From NCBI GenBank assembly GCA_037441765.1, contig JBBIRM010000155.1:1-6879 (forward strand): 6,879 bases of DNA, read 5' to 3'. The stretch comes from JBBIRM01 sp037441765. Its GTDB lineage: Bacteria > Desulfobacterota > BSN033 > UBA1163. Shown in pieces: positions 6,804 to 6,879 of the stretch. How positions within the stretch are numbered: position 1 is the first letter of the stretch; each line of letters starts with the position of its first letter. A program made the translations under genes and the position numbers. The notes beneath the pieces are model-generated. The model did no database searches. It had not been told where the DNA came from and saw only the letters and a program-made list of their open reading frames with translations.

Positions 6804-6879
6804 AATTTCTTAAAAATATTTATATCTTCTCTAGTTTTGCACCTTTTTGGCGGCTATGAATTGGTCAAGCAGCCAATTT
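6804..6879 (-). promoter_or_regulatory. Upstream region of the binding-protein gene: A/T-rich -10-like sequence and small inverted repeat
   Basis: On the minus strand there is a TATAAA at 6824-6819, inside an A/T-rich tract, which could serve as a -10 element. No good -35 stands at the right distance. At the window edge AATTGG (6859-6864) and CCAATT (6873-6878) form a 6-bp inverted repeat with an 8-nt spacer, about 100 bp from the start codon, which could be an operator half-site pair. Both readings are tentative. Confidence 0.25.

Overview
The window looks like a metagenomic or draft contig from an anaerobic, moderate-G+C bacterium. A Desulfobacterota-type (sulfate-reducer or syntroph-like) source is my best guess. 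It rests on the combination of a molybdopterin-family oxidoreductase, a four-cluster ferredoxin subunit, an NrfD-type membrane subunit, an HdrD-like iron-sulfur protein fused to a cytochrome-b-like membrane domain, and a Bug/TctC-type binding protein. No marker gene is present, so the taxonomy is an inference.

Bases 1-5660 (+ strand) hold one respiratory operon. In order: the C-terminal 359 residues of a molybdopterin oxidoreductase catalytic subunit (5' end outside the window); a 228-aa ferredoxin-like subunit with all 16 cysteines for four [4Fe-4S] clusters; a 403-aa polytopic NrfD/PsrC quinone-interacting subunit; and a roughly 760-aa NarI-like/HdrD-like (CCG domain) protein. The first three form a standard complex iron-sulfur molybdoenzyme (CISM) trimer. 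The fourth adds a second membrane-linked redox module, in a logic similar to DsrMK next to DsrOP. Together they could pass electrons between a periplasmic or cytoplasmic substrate, the quinone pool and a thiol/disulfide or electron-transferring flavoprotein partner.

Between the first two genes lies a 228-bp element (1094-1321) with imperfect terminal inverted repeats starting GTAA, a long internal inverted repeat and an exact 8-bp direct repeat on both sides. This is the signature of a small non-autonomous insertion element (MITE), most like the IS66 family. Removing it restores a tight 23-nt gene spacing with an intact ribosome binding site.

Near the 3' end of the fourth gene the assembly is broken. 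A run of 10 Ns (5379-5388) is followed by about 125-140 bp of very G+C-rich DNA that encodes, on the minus strand, a piece of glutamate dehydrogenase. The native gene then resumes and reaches its normal stop. This is almost certainly a scaffolding or chimera artefact, not biology.

On the minus strand, 5697-6764, convergent to the operon, is a Bug/TctC-family solute-binding-like protein. It is unusual in having no signal peptide. Its N-terminus instead carries a ~60-residue segment resembling one DUF2267 repeat. The last ~75 bases hold its likely upstream region, including a small inverted repeat.
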